DNA of 64,000 bases, taken from NCBI GenBank assembly GCA_026545765.1, contig CM048844.1, forward strand, positions 56,826,932-56,890,931, given 5' to 3'. The stretch's first letter is position 1; each line of letters starts with the position of its first letter. The notes beneath the pieces were generated by a model. That model was not told the origin of the DNA, made no database searches, and worked only from the letters and a program-made list of their open reading frames with translations. The DNA comes from Plantago major (taxonomy: Eukaryota; Streptophyta; Magnoliopsida; Lamiales; Plantaginaceae). Positions 23,203 to 33,094 of the stretch are shown piece by piece. The translations under genes and the position numbers were made by a program.

Positions 23203-24110
23203 AAGAAGCATTAGGACACCAAGATGGATCTCGCAATGCAAGAAGAGTTGGATCGCTTGAGAGAAACAAAGTCCGAAACTAGTTCCATTTATAGAAGGAA
23301 TATCGTGATTGGAACTAAATGGGTTTTCGAAACAAGATGAATGAATCGTGAAATAACCGTAAACAAAGCAAGATTGGTCCAAGGGATTTACCTGCATCAA
23401 GGCTTAGACTTTGACGAGTCATATGCACCAGCTTGCGATTGGATGCAATAAGACTCTTTCTAGCCTTTTGACTCATAAAGATTTCAAAGTTTATCGATGG
23501 ATGTCAAAAGTGCATTCTTAAACGGTGAACTTGCGTAGAAGTTTATGTTGAGCAACCACGGCTTTGAAGTTTCCTCGAAAGTAAAATGGTCTATAAACCA
23601 TGTAAAGCTCAGATGGATCAAACAGGCTCCAAGAGCATGGTCTGACACTTTGGCCAAGTACCTTCTAGAAAGTGGTTTCAAGAAAGGTGAAGTTGATAAA
23701 ACTTTATTTACCTTAAATCATGACGGGAAACTACTCTTAGTTCAAGTATATGTTGATGACATCATATTTGGATCTAAGGACAAGCAACTTTGTAATGACT
23801 TTGCAAATCTCATGAAAAGCAAGTTTGAGATGAGCATGATGGGAGAAATGAATTATTTCCTAGGATTGCAAGTCAAGCAACTCAATGATGGAATATTCAT
23901 TAGTCAAACAAAGTATGCAAAAGATATGCTCACAAAATTCAATCTTAAGCCTTCTGAAAAGAATGCTAAGATACCTATGAGCATTGGAACCAAAATGACC
24001 TATTCTGAATCAGATAAGAGTGTTGAAGAACATAAGTATAGGAAATTGATAGGTTCACTACTTTACCTCACTGCAAGTAGACCTGATATTCAATATGCCG
24101 TTGGAGTATG
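23203..24110 (+). pseudogene. Reverse transcriptase domain of element A
   Basis: RVT_2-type copia RT. The 5' half (23203-23600) matches C at nucleotide level but has many one- and two-base deletions. The 3' half is open from 23545: [39 protein letters not shown] with the catalytic YVDD at 23749-23760, then MMGEMNYFLGLQVKQLNDG and KYAKDMLTKFNLKPSEKN. This enzyme copies element RNA to DNA. The catalytic motif is intact, but the 5' half is frameshifted. Confidence 0.88.
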
Positions 24111-24680
24111 TGCTAGATTTCAGATAAATCCAATGCAAACACACTACAACATTGCTATGAAAATATTAAGGTATGTAAAGGGTACAGTAGATGTAGGATT
24201 GTGGTATCCTAAAGAAAGTGGATTGAGTTTAGCTGGGTACTCAGACGCTGATCATGCTGGATCACCGCTGATAGGAAAAGCACCTCAGAACTTGTCCGGG
24301 TACTAGACTTATCTCATGGTTTAGCAAGAAGCAAAACTCAATTGCAACTTCTACCACGTAGTCGAATATATTGTCATTGGTTGTTGTGCAACACAGATTC
24401 TGTGGATACAACAACTTAAAGACTATGGACTCGATGAGAAGAAAACTCCCATTTTCTGTGACAACACAAGTGCTATTGCGATTACACAGAATCCTAAATT
24501 TCATGCCAGAACAAAGCACATTGATGTTAGACATCACTTCATCAGAGACCATGTTGAAAAGGGCAATATAGAGATACTCAAGATTGGCACTGAAGACCAA
24601 CTTGCAGATATCTTCACTAAGCCACTACAAGAAAGTAGATTCTTAGCCTTAAGACATAGTCTTGGACTAATGGAACTACC
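24111..24680 (+). pseudogene. RNase H domain of element A
   Basis: The frame contains YLTASRPDIQYAVGVCARFQ just before, then GTVDVGLWYPKESGLSLAGY and SDADHAGS, where the first acidic residues lie. It stops at ~24304 after a short deletion. In another frame the tail CDNTSAIAITQNPKF, RTKHIDVRHHFIRDHVEKGN, EDQLADIFTKPLQES and LRHSLGLMELP follows, to ~24680. A single frameshift therefore splits the domain. It corresponds to the 3' end of pol. Confidence 0.85.
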
Positions 24681-24706
24681 AATGAACCGAAGAGTTCGTA
24701 TCCGAA

Positions 24707-24835
24707 CGGGCATCCAGAGAAGAGGTATCTGGAACAGGCATCCAGAGAAGAAGTATCTGGAACGGGCATCCAGAGAAGAGGTATCTGGAACGGGTATCCA
24801 GAGAAGAGAAAAGAGAAATCTGGAATGGGTATCCA
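24707..24835 (+). repeat. 28-bp minisatellite after pol of element A
   Basis: The unit 'CATCCAGAGAAGAGGTATCTGG' plus 'AACGGG' is repeated. CATCC or TATCC starts fall at 24711, 24739, 24767 and 24795, exactly 28 bp apart, followed by a longer degenerate copy. Each unit holds the inverted pair TATCC...GGTATCTGGA. I did not see it at the same place in B or C. Confidence 0.85.
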
Positions 24836-25542
24836 GAAGTCAAAAAGGCTAAAAAGCAAAAAGATAGCTTAAGATCTCTGAGACGGGAACTCAGATATCT
24901 GAATCACTCTATAAACGGGGAACACAAAAGAGAATAGTATAACTCTCTGCAGTCAACTACTCTCTTGAAACTCTCATTATTTCTATCTTGATGAAAAACT
25001 TGGAAAAATCCTAAGTATAAGACAGATTCAGATGCAAACAGTGTTCTTGGTCATACAAAAACTTGATTCAGAAAGCTATGCGCCAAAATTCATTAAATGG
25101 GCACAATTACACTTGTTGATTGTGATCATTGCTGAAGAAGCAATGGTGACCCTTGATGAAATTAAGCGATTGATCTGTACGGTGGAAATTAATTCACAGT
25201 AAATAGTGGACTGTTGAAATTCAGACATGGCCCACTAAGCATTTAATGCCGAACTAGCTTTTGCTCACGCCTGCTTGCAAATCACAGATCCGTACACACA
25301 AAATCAATTTGTATGTATTTGTCTGTTGGGATTCAACTGCTATATATATAGGATTTTGGCATAGGAAATCACTTTTGCCTAATCCGAAAACTCATCTTGC
25401 ACAAAAATAGCAAATCCTTCTCTTGATTCTCTGCAAAACCTTCTACAATCTCTTTCAAATCAAGATTAAGTTTTTCGGCAAAGAACTACTAAATCAAATC
25501 TCTTTCAAACACCAATTTCAAATCCCTACACTATATAAAGAG
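24836..25542 (+). promoter_or_regulatory. Pol-to-env spacer of element A with TATA-like box
   Basis: Non-coding spacer upstream of the envelope-like gene. A strong TATA-like run (TATATATATA, 25341-25350) lies 193 bp before the ATG at 25543, followed by 'TTTTGCCTAATCC', which is also present after the corresponding box in C. The distances in C and B are ~203 and ~200 bp. A second AT-rich stretch, 'CTATATAAAG', directly abuts the ATG. The region also includes 'GCATTTAATG', shared with C. I infer a possible internal promoter for the 3' gene. Confidence 0.5.
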
Positions 25543-27467
25543 ATGGCCCCTAAAAGTTCAACCACACTGAAATCTCAATCCTCCACCGGCATCACGAAAA
25601 GCAAGCACCAGAGTTGGTTATTGTGAACAACCGACTGGTAGGAGATTTTAATCCTGACCATTGGACTTCAAATCACAGAATGATTTGGGGTGGTGCCATG
25701 GTTGAGGAATACCTCACGGCTGGAATAGAGAACCAAGCCGACAGAAAGCTAATTCTTGACATGCTTGAAAAGGCACAAATGAAGGGCTTTCTATCTGCTC
25801 GCCCTAGTGGAATTTCATCACTCGATGTGTTGGAATTCTACAACAACTCCAGGATTATTTCTGTGTTTCTGAAGGCACTGAAATAGTGTCTGTTAAAACC
25901 TCAGTCCAAGGAAAGGAAATCCTTCTGGACTTAACAACTTTCTGTAAGTTGTTTGAGTTTCAAAATCTTGGAAAGGATTTTGAAATAAACACCAAGGATG
26001 ATGAACTCCTTGAAGGCGTTAAAGAACTTTACAGTGACGTGTGTGATCTTGAAAAATCAGATACACCCACTGAGTTCAAGCTTGCTGACATCCGAACCAG
26101 ACATCTGTTGGTTCACTGGGATGTACTGGCTTGCATTCTTCACAGATGCTTTAATGGTCTACAAGGAGATGCTGACCAGATAAGCCAAGAACGGTGGATG
26201 ATGATGTTCTTGCTGAATCAACAAAACAAAAGGCTGGAAAACCCTTTTAACTGGGGAAAGTACGCCTTTCAAGAAGTTTTTGAAGAAGATTCAAGGCTTC
26301 GAGCCTAAGATTACCAAAGGACTAGCTAATCCAAAGGCCACTGTAGGATATGGTCTGAAAATATGCTACTTGCTGGAAAAGCTTGGCATTGAGCTCAGAG
26401 AGACTGCTGAAATAGCCAACAGTAACCTACTCTACAAATATGAGTATACAAACTTGATGAAAAAGGTTACTGGGTCTCAGAAAGGTTCTAAGAAGCGAAA
26501 GTCTGAGAAGGTATCTGAAGAAAAGGTTGCGACCAAGAAGCCCAGAACTTCAAGAAAGAAGTCTGCTGGCAAATTAGAAGACACACCCAAAGAGGTTGTC
26601 GATTCTCAGATATCTGCAGGCATTGTCAATGAACTGATAAAGGCAGATGAAATCATCAATGCTGAAAAAGAGTTATCAACTACTGCACAAGTAGACTCAG
26701 CAAGAGAAAGTGGTTTCAGAAATGTTGCGACTAATGCAGAAAGCCTTGCTGATGAACTCATAAATGCTGCCAAAAGTGGTGAAAAACACCAAGCCCTATC
26801 TGCAGAAATTGCAGGAATAATGGACCAATCAGTTCCCAATGCTGATGAGAGCTCTGACGATGAAGATGATAAACTAGTCATCTCTCAAGTCCTAGAAAGA
26901 ACAAAGAGGGCTAAGGTTACTGAAACAGTAACTGGTGATAAGGTATCTGAAGAAGAACCTACACCACAGGTTGCTGAACCTATAGCAAAGGTTGTTGGTG
27001 CAAACACATCATCAGGGAATATTGCTCTTGCACAACTTCAAAAAGCCCTGATAAGTGGTATTTTTGTACTGCGGATGCTGATGGAAACGCCACAACTAAA
27101 AATCTGGAAGAACATTCTACTGATCAATCCTCTGCTTCCAGACAACCACAACAACCACAACAACCACAATCACAACAACCACAACAGCCACAAGTGGTTG
27201 ATGAAATGGTAAATGAACTCCATTTTGAATTACCAAAGAATACAAGATGTCAAGAAAATCTCGCAACAGAAGGTGTTCCCCAACTCACTGAGAGGGATCA
27301 AACTGAGACATCTACTCAGAATGATCAACCAGGGGAGGCAATTGAGTTGCATACTCAGGAAAGGTGTGAAGTACCAGAAACTTCAAGCAAAGAAACTGCA
27401 CTGGGACAAGAAGACCAAAGTATAAAAAGGTCACAAGTTCCAGAGACCAATCAGCCTGAAACTACTC

Positions 27468-27547
27468 GTAGTCAATCGTTTAACTCTTATCTTGTGAAAA
27501 TTTTTATGCTTGTACATCTTGTTATTTATAAAAATTCTTTGTTACAG
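27468..27547 (+). other. Putative intron 1 of the envelope-like gene (A)
   Basis: Acceptor TTGTTACAG at 27547 is identical to that in C (50251). The donor is less clear in A: GTAGTC at 27468 aligns with C's CAG|GTTACT, but splicing there does not keep the frame in A. A GTGAAA donor at 27494 is the alternative. Confidence 0.45.
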
Positions 27548-27655
27548 GCTGAGTTAGAAACACACAAACAAGAGGAAGCTGAAAAGCTTACCTCAGAAAC
27601 TGAGAAGGAGGTTTCCTCAACCTCGCCTCTTAAGACATCTGAGCCTGTGTCACAG

Positions 27656-27734
27656 GTAATAATGGATTCTTAAGATAACACTTCTTCAGTTATAAGTTTA
27701 TGTGCTTAATCATTGAAATAAATGTTTCTAACAG
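27656..27734 (+). other. Putative intron 2 of the envelope-like gene (A only)
   Basis: 79 bp, CACAG|GTAATA...TTTCTAACAG|GCTCC, phase 0. Element C reads GTGCAAAAG directly into GCTCCAACTAAG at 50345-50370, so the intron is absent there to the base while both exon flanks align. Confidence 0.65.
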
Positions 27735-27835
27735 GCTCCAACTAAGATGGAAGAAGATAAGGCAAAATGCCAGAGACAAACCCAGAGACCAACAAGGTTT
27801 CTGAAGAACACATCAGTGAGCCTTCTAGCATGAAG

Positions 27836-27921
27836 GTATATGACGAATCAAGTGATAAGTATTCTTCATCTTGGGTTATCTTACATCTCTTCTAAAAATA
27901 TTCAATACTTTCTACTCACAG
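27836..27921 (+). other. Putative intron 3 of the envelope-like gene (A)
   Basis: 86 bp, GAAG|GTATATG...TTTCTACTCACAG|GATCAA. The acceptor region TTTCTACTCACAG is identical in the C counterpart at 50471-50548. The intron is T/A-rich compared with the A/G-rich exons. Confidence 0.65.
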
Positions 27922-28068
27922 GATCAATCAGAAGTAGAAATGCTCGGGGACAAAGTTGCGACATCCTCGATCAATGGAAATTGATGAAGCCCCAAGGCAA
28001 CATCACTGAAAGAACACCGTAAACCAAAAGTTTCTGAGAAAAATGACTCTGAGCTTCTTTTTGAGGAA

Positions 28069-28161
28069 GTAAGTAGCAAAAATCAGAATTCATTAAAAGC
28101 ATATTTATGCACAAATTCTTTCAAATAATTTCCTAAGTATTGTATTATTCTTGATTCTCAG
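28069..28161 (+). other. Putative intron 4 of the envelope-like gene (A)
   Basis: 93 bp, GAGGAA|GTAAGT (a consensus donor) ... GATTCTCAG|GTTCAAG. The C counterpart (50702-50782) ends ATTCTCAG|GTTCCG. The following exon (28162-28278) is 117 bp, open in phase 0. Confidence 0.68.
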
Positions 28162-28278
28162 GTTCAAGAAAGAAATGTTGATGAGGACCAGACTTCCAAG
28201 TCTCCACCTCACAACAAGATATCTGAGACACCAATTGTCTCAGTAGCACAAGTCTCTGAGCCTGAAGTACTAACTCAG

Positions 28279-28356
28279 GTAACTCAGAAACTAAACTACA
28301 CTTCTACTCAGATATCTACAAAAGTTTTGAAGCTCACTCAAAACTCTTTCTTTCAG
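28279..28356 (+). other. Putative intron 5 of the envelope-like gene (A)
   Basis: 78 bp, ACTCAG|GTAACTCAG...CTTTCTTTCAG|GCTCAAA. The C counterpart (50903-50983) has ACACAG|GTAACTCAG...TTTTTCAG|GCTCAAA. Donor, acceptor and phase 0 are shared. Confidence 0.7.
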
Positions 28357-31169
28357 GCTCAAACAAGTGCCGAGCAGGTTCCCAATGTTGAGACAAGGGA
28401 CCTACTTCCCTTCTTCAAAGCTCACACCTTGCCAAAGCACATTAAATGCTTCAAGAAATGGCAAAGGTTAAGGTGCTCTGATCTCTCTGAAATATTGAGA
28501 ATCACAGATCAATCAAACAGACAAGCACGAGCTCTTGACTTGGAGACATACATCTATGCAATGTTCCCTACCGAACAATACACAGTTGCGACTCTATTGC
28601 ATAAGGATTTCTCCAGAGAAGTAGCGCACAGTTTGATACAAGCCTTTGAACAGGCAGATGGTCAGACAAGATTACAAATGGCATTTAAGCCAGTCCTGCC
28701 CCAAACTCTGCAATTTATACCTTCTGAACAAGAAGAGGTTAATGGGCAGAAGATCACTATTCCTGAAGTGATCAATCTTGTATCTGAAGATGATGAGGAG
28801 GAAGAGATAAACGAAAATGACTTCGACGAACCTCCCACTGACCATCACCAAAAGGATGACACAGACAAAAAGGATGATGATGATGCCCCTGCACCAGGGA
28901 CCGGAGGAATTTCACTAAGAAATGATGCCTCAGCTGCTGAAAAGCACACTGAGAAGCCTTCACAGAAATCTCCGTCTCCATCTCCTCAGAAATCTACTCA
29001 TCCATCTTCTAACCAACACCCGCCACTAATGAACAAGTAGTTGAGCTCAAGAAACCGATCGTAAAATATTAAACACTCAAACCAGATCCGCTCAACTCGT
29101 ACATCATTGGAAGAAGAACAACAGCTCCATCTTCAACTCGAAGATCAAATAGCTAAATCCAGAGACAAGCTTGATCAACTACAAGATCAATACTTACAAG
29201 AAATGATTGCTTACTCTGAGGTTAAAGAGCTACGAGATGTTGTGCATGATATCACCAAAGAACTCGATACTGAAGAAGTATCTGAAGTCAAGCATGATGC
29301 TAAGGCTGCATCATCTTCACAAGAAGTACCATCCTCCTCCCAGAAAGGAAAGAAACCAATCTCTGAGATGGTTGCTGGACTCGATACAATCGATGAAAAT
29401 GTCCAAGAGGATGAAGATCACTGGGCTGATTACTCAGACGATGAAGAAGACAAGACTTTGGCAGAGCACCGCAATGAACATCTAGCGGTTTCTCACTTGA
29501 AAATGAAGCTGATTGCTCCTACAATTTTCAGCAAACTGCCAAATGTTCACTCCAATGAATACATGAACAGGTACCAAGTACTGGCTACTCTGAACAAGGA
29601 GATGTCTTCACAGAACAAAGAAGTAATTGCCTCTGCCCCCTCTAAAATGAGAAAGTTCACTGAGCTCATCACTCAGAGAACCACTAGCATAGTCATTGCT
29701 CAGAAAAATCTGGGAATGATAAGGGACGATGATGCGTCTTCAGCTGAAAAAGCTTTCCAAGAGGCAAGTTACACTGCTGGGAAAGCAGATGCCATCCTAG
29801 GCCCATTAGCAGAGCTCACTGATAAGGACAATGGACTTATCAAGCAACATCAGGAGCTCAAAGCCGAACTTCAGAAGTTGGTCACTGCCTATAATTATTT
29901 ACAAGGGCATTTTAACTCTCTCTCAGATTCCTTTATGAGACTGAGTCAGCCAACAATGACTAAGGGGGAAAGAATGTACAAATCTGGACCTCAAAGTCAG
30001 GGGGAATGGGAAGAAGGAGAAGAAAACAAGAAGAAATATGGAGCTGGTGCGGCTCAGAAAGGAAGAAGAAACATGAAAACTTCCCAGCCACCACTCAGAA
30101 TCAATGAACCCTCCTGAAGCCAAGCTGCTTTGCAAATAGTAGCTGCTTCGAAACCCATCAAGGAACTAAATGATAACAAGGGCCATGGCACGTAAACCTC
30201 CAAGGAGTACCAAGGCTCCAAGGAGAAGACAAGTTAAAGGATTGATGAATCTTCCAAGAAGAAGAAGAAGGTCAAATCAAGTCCTTGGGCAATGAAGAAG
30301 GTCAGAAACTCTCACAAGATCTAATCTTGATGATGATGAGGAAACTGATGAAGATGAAGCTCCTCTTCACAGAAAAAGGAAAATTGAAAGCCTAACTGAG
30401 CCCATAGCTGCAAAGCCCCTAGCAGCTAAAACACCCTCTGGAAATACAAGTCTATCCAGGGTGGTGGTTCTTCAAGCAACAACCCCAAAGAAAATTCAAG
30501 ATGTAGAAGGAAGATCGACAATGAGCAAAGACAAAGTCAACTTCCACTCGTGCGTAAGAAGCCAAAATAGAGTATGTGAAGTATGACAATGATTCCTCCG
30601 TCACAGTGCATCAATAAGAAAAATGGCTATTGGATTCTGGAACTTAAGCATCTATTGGTAAATTCAAGATTTCCAGAACCAATCCATAAACAACTTATGG
30701 CATGGAGAAAAGATAAGCCAACCTTGATCAACACCAATCACATTAAAGCCTGGTTGGATTTTGAAGTTGTCAAGAGAACTGAAGCCATGAGAAAGGACCT
30801 CTCTGATGAATGTCCATATGGAAAGCCAGATGATGTGCACAAAATTCTGAATATCACAGGAATAGGCACAAGAGCAAGACTCGCTGTAGAACCCTATGAA
30901 TCGTTCTATCTAACTGAAGATCAATACAAGGGTGACATCAGATATCTGAAGATTATCTACGAATACTTCAAGCTTTCGACATCGTAATAGAGCATGCCTG
31001 GAAGTGGGGAAAGTATCTGTGGGTCAAACATTTTGTCAAGAAAAATCCTAACAAAACCTACAAAGAGGTCTATGGATTTGCCAGAGACACAGAGATGCTC
31101 GTCAGAACTCTTCTCTATGACTATTCTGATGACATCAAAAGGTTTGGAGATAGGAAATTTGCAGACTGA

Positions 31170-31355
31170 TCTACAGAAATACAGTTGAAGAGTTGAAGAG
31201 ATTGAAGACTTGAAGACTATTTTATTAGGATGTTTACTTGGAGCTTGGTTACTCCTGTTGTCCTGATTTACTATGTAGTTTTTGTTGTATTTTTGCTGAC
31301 TGAGCTTAACTGTATTATGTATTAAAGTTATCTGTAATTTTTCTATCAAGCATTG
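31170..31355 (+). other. Abnormal 3' untranslated end of element A
   Basis: After the envelope-like stop the sequence parallels C for ~170 bp, to 'TATCTGTAATTT' near 31341. It then joins 15 bp of element B flank and the 3' LTR. The ~200 bp present in C after this point (53940-54150), including the polypurine tract, is missing. The 22 bp directly before the 3' LTR (31334-31355) is identical to the 22 bp before the 5' LTR (16992-17013). Confidence 0.75.
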
Positions 31356-33089
31356 TGTTTGGAAATTTGTTGGGAAATTTCTTGGGAAATTTGTTAGGAA
31401 ATTTGTTAGATATTTTGTTAGAAATATCTGTTTAGATTTTGATCAGCAACATGATGACTTATCTTAGTCTCAGAAAGGTGATTAGTACTCTTGGTTCACT
31501 TGAACATTGTAAAAGAGGAAACTCACTGAGTATGATAGTCTAGCTAATCTTGTATAGGATGTTAGGTCTCAAAATGTAATTTTTATTTTATGAAGAGAAG
31601 ACCAAGAAGAAGACATCCAAGCAGAACAAGCTCAACGACATTGAAGACTTCAAGAAACTGCACAAGATTGCTGAAACTGTTGTTCAGATACCTTAGCCAG
31701 ATATCTTGAAGACACGAATAGTTTCAAACAAACTATGTCACAAGAGATATCTGAGAAATAAAAGACCTATCTGAAAACAAGGAAAGTGTCCACAAATATC
31801 TATTCTCAGATACCTTGAGCTTTAACCACATTTCTGAAGAAGAAATATATATATTGCAAACAAAGTTGTTTCAATATAAGTGGTATCTGAAGATTGAAGA
31901 TAAGGACGTGCAAAGAATCAGATAACACTAGTCTCGACATAAAGCATAGTTCCGCTGGCACTACAGACAAAAAGTATAGTACAATGCATTTAATGCACGG
32001 ATGAGATGTCGAATAAAAGCAACGCAGCTTCAAGAAGAAGACAAACTCACATAAAGATTATACAGATATCAATAGTTTGAATTTGAGCCTAACGGATACT
32101 ATTCAAACGGCACTCAAATTCATCTATAAATATCAACACTTAGACTGCTTGAGAACACACAAGACACACAACATACTTTGAAAACGCTGAACATCTTACT
32201 CTCTCAAAGCAACTTACTTATCCTCAAAGCTTTCTGTTGCGACCAAAGCTTTTGATCTTGAGTAACACTGAAGTTCTAAGTGTCCTGATCCTAAACAAGC
32301 ATAGCTATATGTGAAAGAGTTGAAACGAAAGATCAAAGTATCTGAGATTCATTCTCTTGAACATTTATCTAAGACTTGGGTCAGTAAAAAGAACAAGATA
32401 CCATACATTGAAAAGTGTATTAAGTATACTTGATTCACAGAGCTATCTGAATAACTGAATAAGTTATTAAAGAAGCTCATCTGACAACTCAAACCAAAAC
32501 CAACACCATAATCGCGTGGAGTATGTGAAGTACTTAGTTTGAAAAATCAGGGAATAACTCCAAGGTTACCGGAGTATAGGAAGTACTTGATTTGGGAAAC
32601 TAAGGAATAACTCCAAGGTTATTGAGTATAGGAAGTACTTAGCTTGGAAAGCTAGGGAATAACTCAAAGGTTTCTGAGTACATGAAGTACTTGGCTGTGA
32701 AAGCCGGGGAACAACTCAGGGGGAACATTTGCTTGGGAACCAATTGTTAAGAATCTTAGAATAAGTTTATTGTAAGGTGAACTCAATTATCTGTTCTAGT
32801 GAATTCTAGGTCTCTGGTAGACCGAAGTGGATTAGTTGGAGGATTACGCCACCTCCAGATACCACTATACTTGCTGTGTTATTTACCTTTCTGTATTTAT
32901 ATTTCTGCAACACACACACACATTTTAACTGTTTCTGCACTTATCTTTATTAAGTCTTCCGCGCTCTGATTCTAAGTATCAGATATCTATTCAGATATCT
33001 GAGAAATAGTTTTTATCGACAAAAGTTTTAAAAGACTATTCACCCCCCCCCCCCTCTAGTCTTTTACTTTGCCGTTATCTGGACCAACA
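31356..33089 (+). repeat. 3' LTR of copia element A
   Basis: 1734 bp, TGTTTGGAAATTTG...CTGGACCAACA, followed by the TSD CATTG at 33090-33094. The TATA box is at 32125-32133 and the hairpin units at ~32520-32750. It is close to the 5' LTR except for a deletion-rich block at 31930-32060, where a dozen one- or two-base gaps cluster. A poly-C tract lies at ~33043-33054. Confidence 0.92.
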
Positions 33090-33094
33090 CATTG

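Larger units (their letters stand above)
25543..31169 (+). pseudogene. Envelope-like 3' gene of element A, with GT-AG introns
   Basis: Starts MAPKSSTTLKSQSST. After an early frameshift the conserved N-terminal domain follows: VIVNNRLVGDFNPDHW, WGGAMVEEYLTAGIENQADR, DVLEFYNNSRI, VQGKEILLDLTTFCKLFEF and HLLVHWDVLACILHRCFNG. Next come FNWGKYAFQEVFEEDSRL and a basic stretch (KRKSEKVSEEKVATKKPRTS) that could be a nuclear signal. The middle (27468-28356) is divided by five short GT-AG introns. The downstream exon has a conserved helical block (LPFFKAHTLPKHIKCFKKW to YAMFPTEQY), acidic low-complexity sequence, a coiled coil (29107 on), and a C-terminal domain NGYWILELKHLLVN ... AWLDFEVVKRTEAMRKDLSD ... 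VEPYESFYLTEDQY, ending in another frame with KRFGDRKFAD and TGA at 31167-31169. The gene sits where Sireviruses carry an env-like gene. No signal peptide or membrane segment is evident, so envelope function is unproven. Confidence 0.7.
17014..33089 (+). mobile_element. Ty1/copia (Sirevirus-like) element A, full-length but decayed
   Basis: An LTR retrotransposon of 16.1 kb: LTRs at 17014-18756 and 31356-33089, both TG...CA; PBS at 18759; gag, protease, integrase, RT and RNase H in copia order; then a 5.6-kb envelope-like 3' gene. The 5-bp TSD CATTG (17009-17013 and 33090-33094) shows insertion into the RNase H region of element B. Length, tRNA-iMet PBS, a coiled-coil gag and an extra 3' gene fit the Sirevirus lineage (established family traits). 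The two LTRs differ by roughly 1% by eye outside one deletion-rich block (31930-32060), which suggests a young insertion, yet gag-pol is full of frameshifts. The 3' end just before the 3' LTR is abnormal. Confidence 0.92.

Noticed and set aside
27494..27547. 54-bp GTGAAA...ACAG segment as intron 1 in A
   Set aside because: Too short for a typical plant intron, and C has a better in-phase donor 81 bp from the acceptor; kept only as an alternative.
25543..31169. Interpretation of the 3' gene as a functional viral envelope
   Set aside because: I see no signal peptide, transmembrane segment or fusion peptide. 'Envelope-like' is only a positional and family label.
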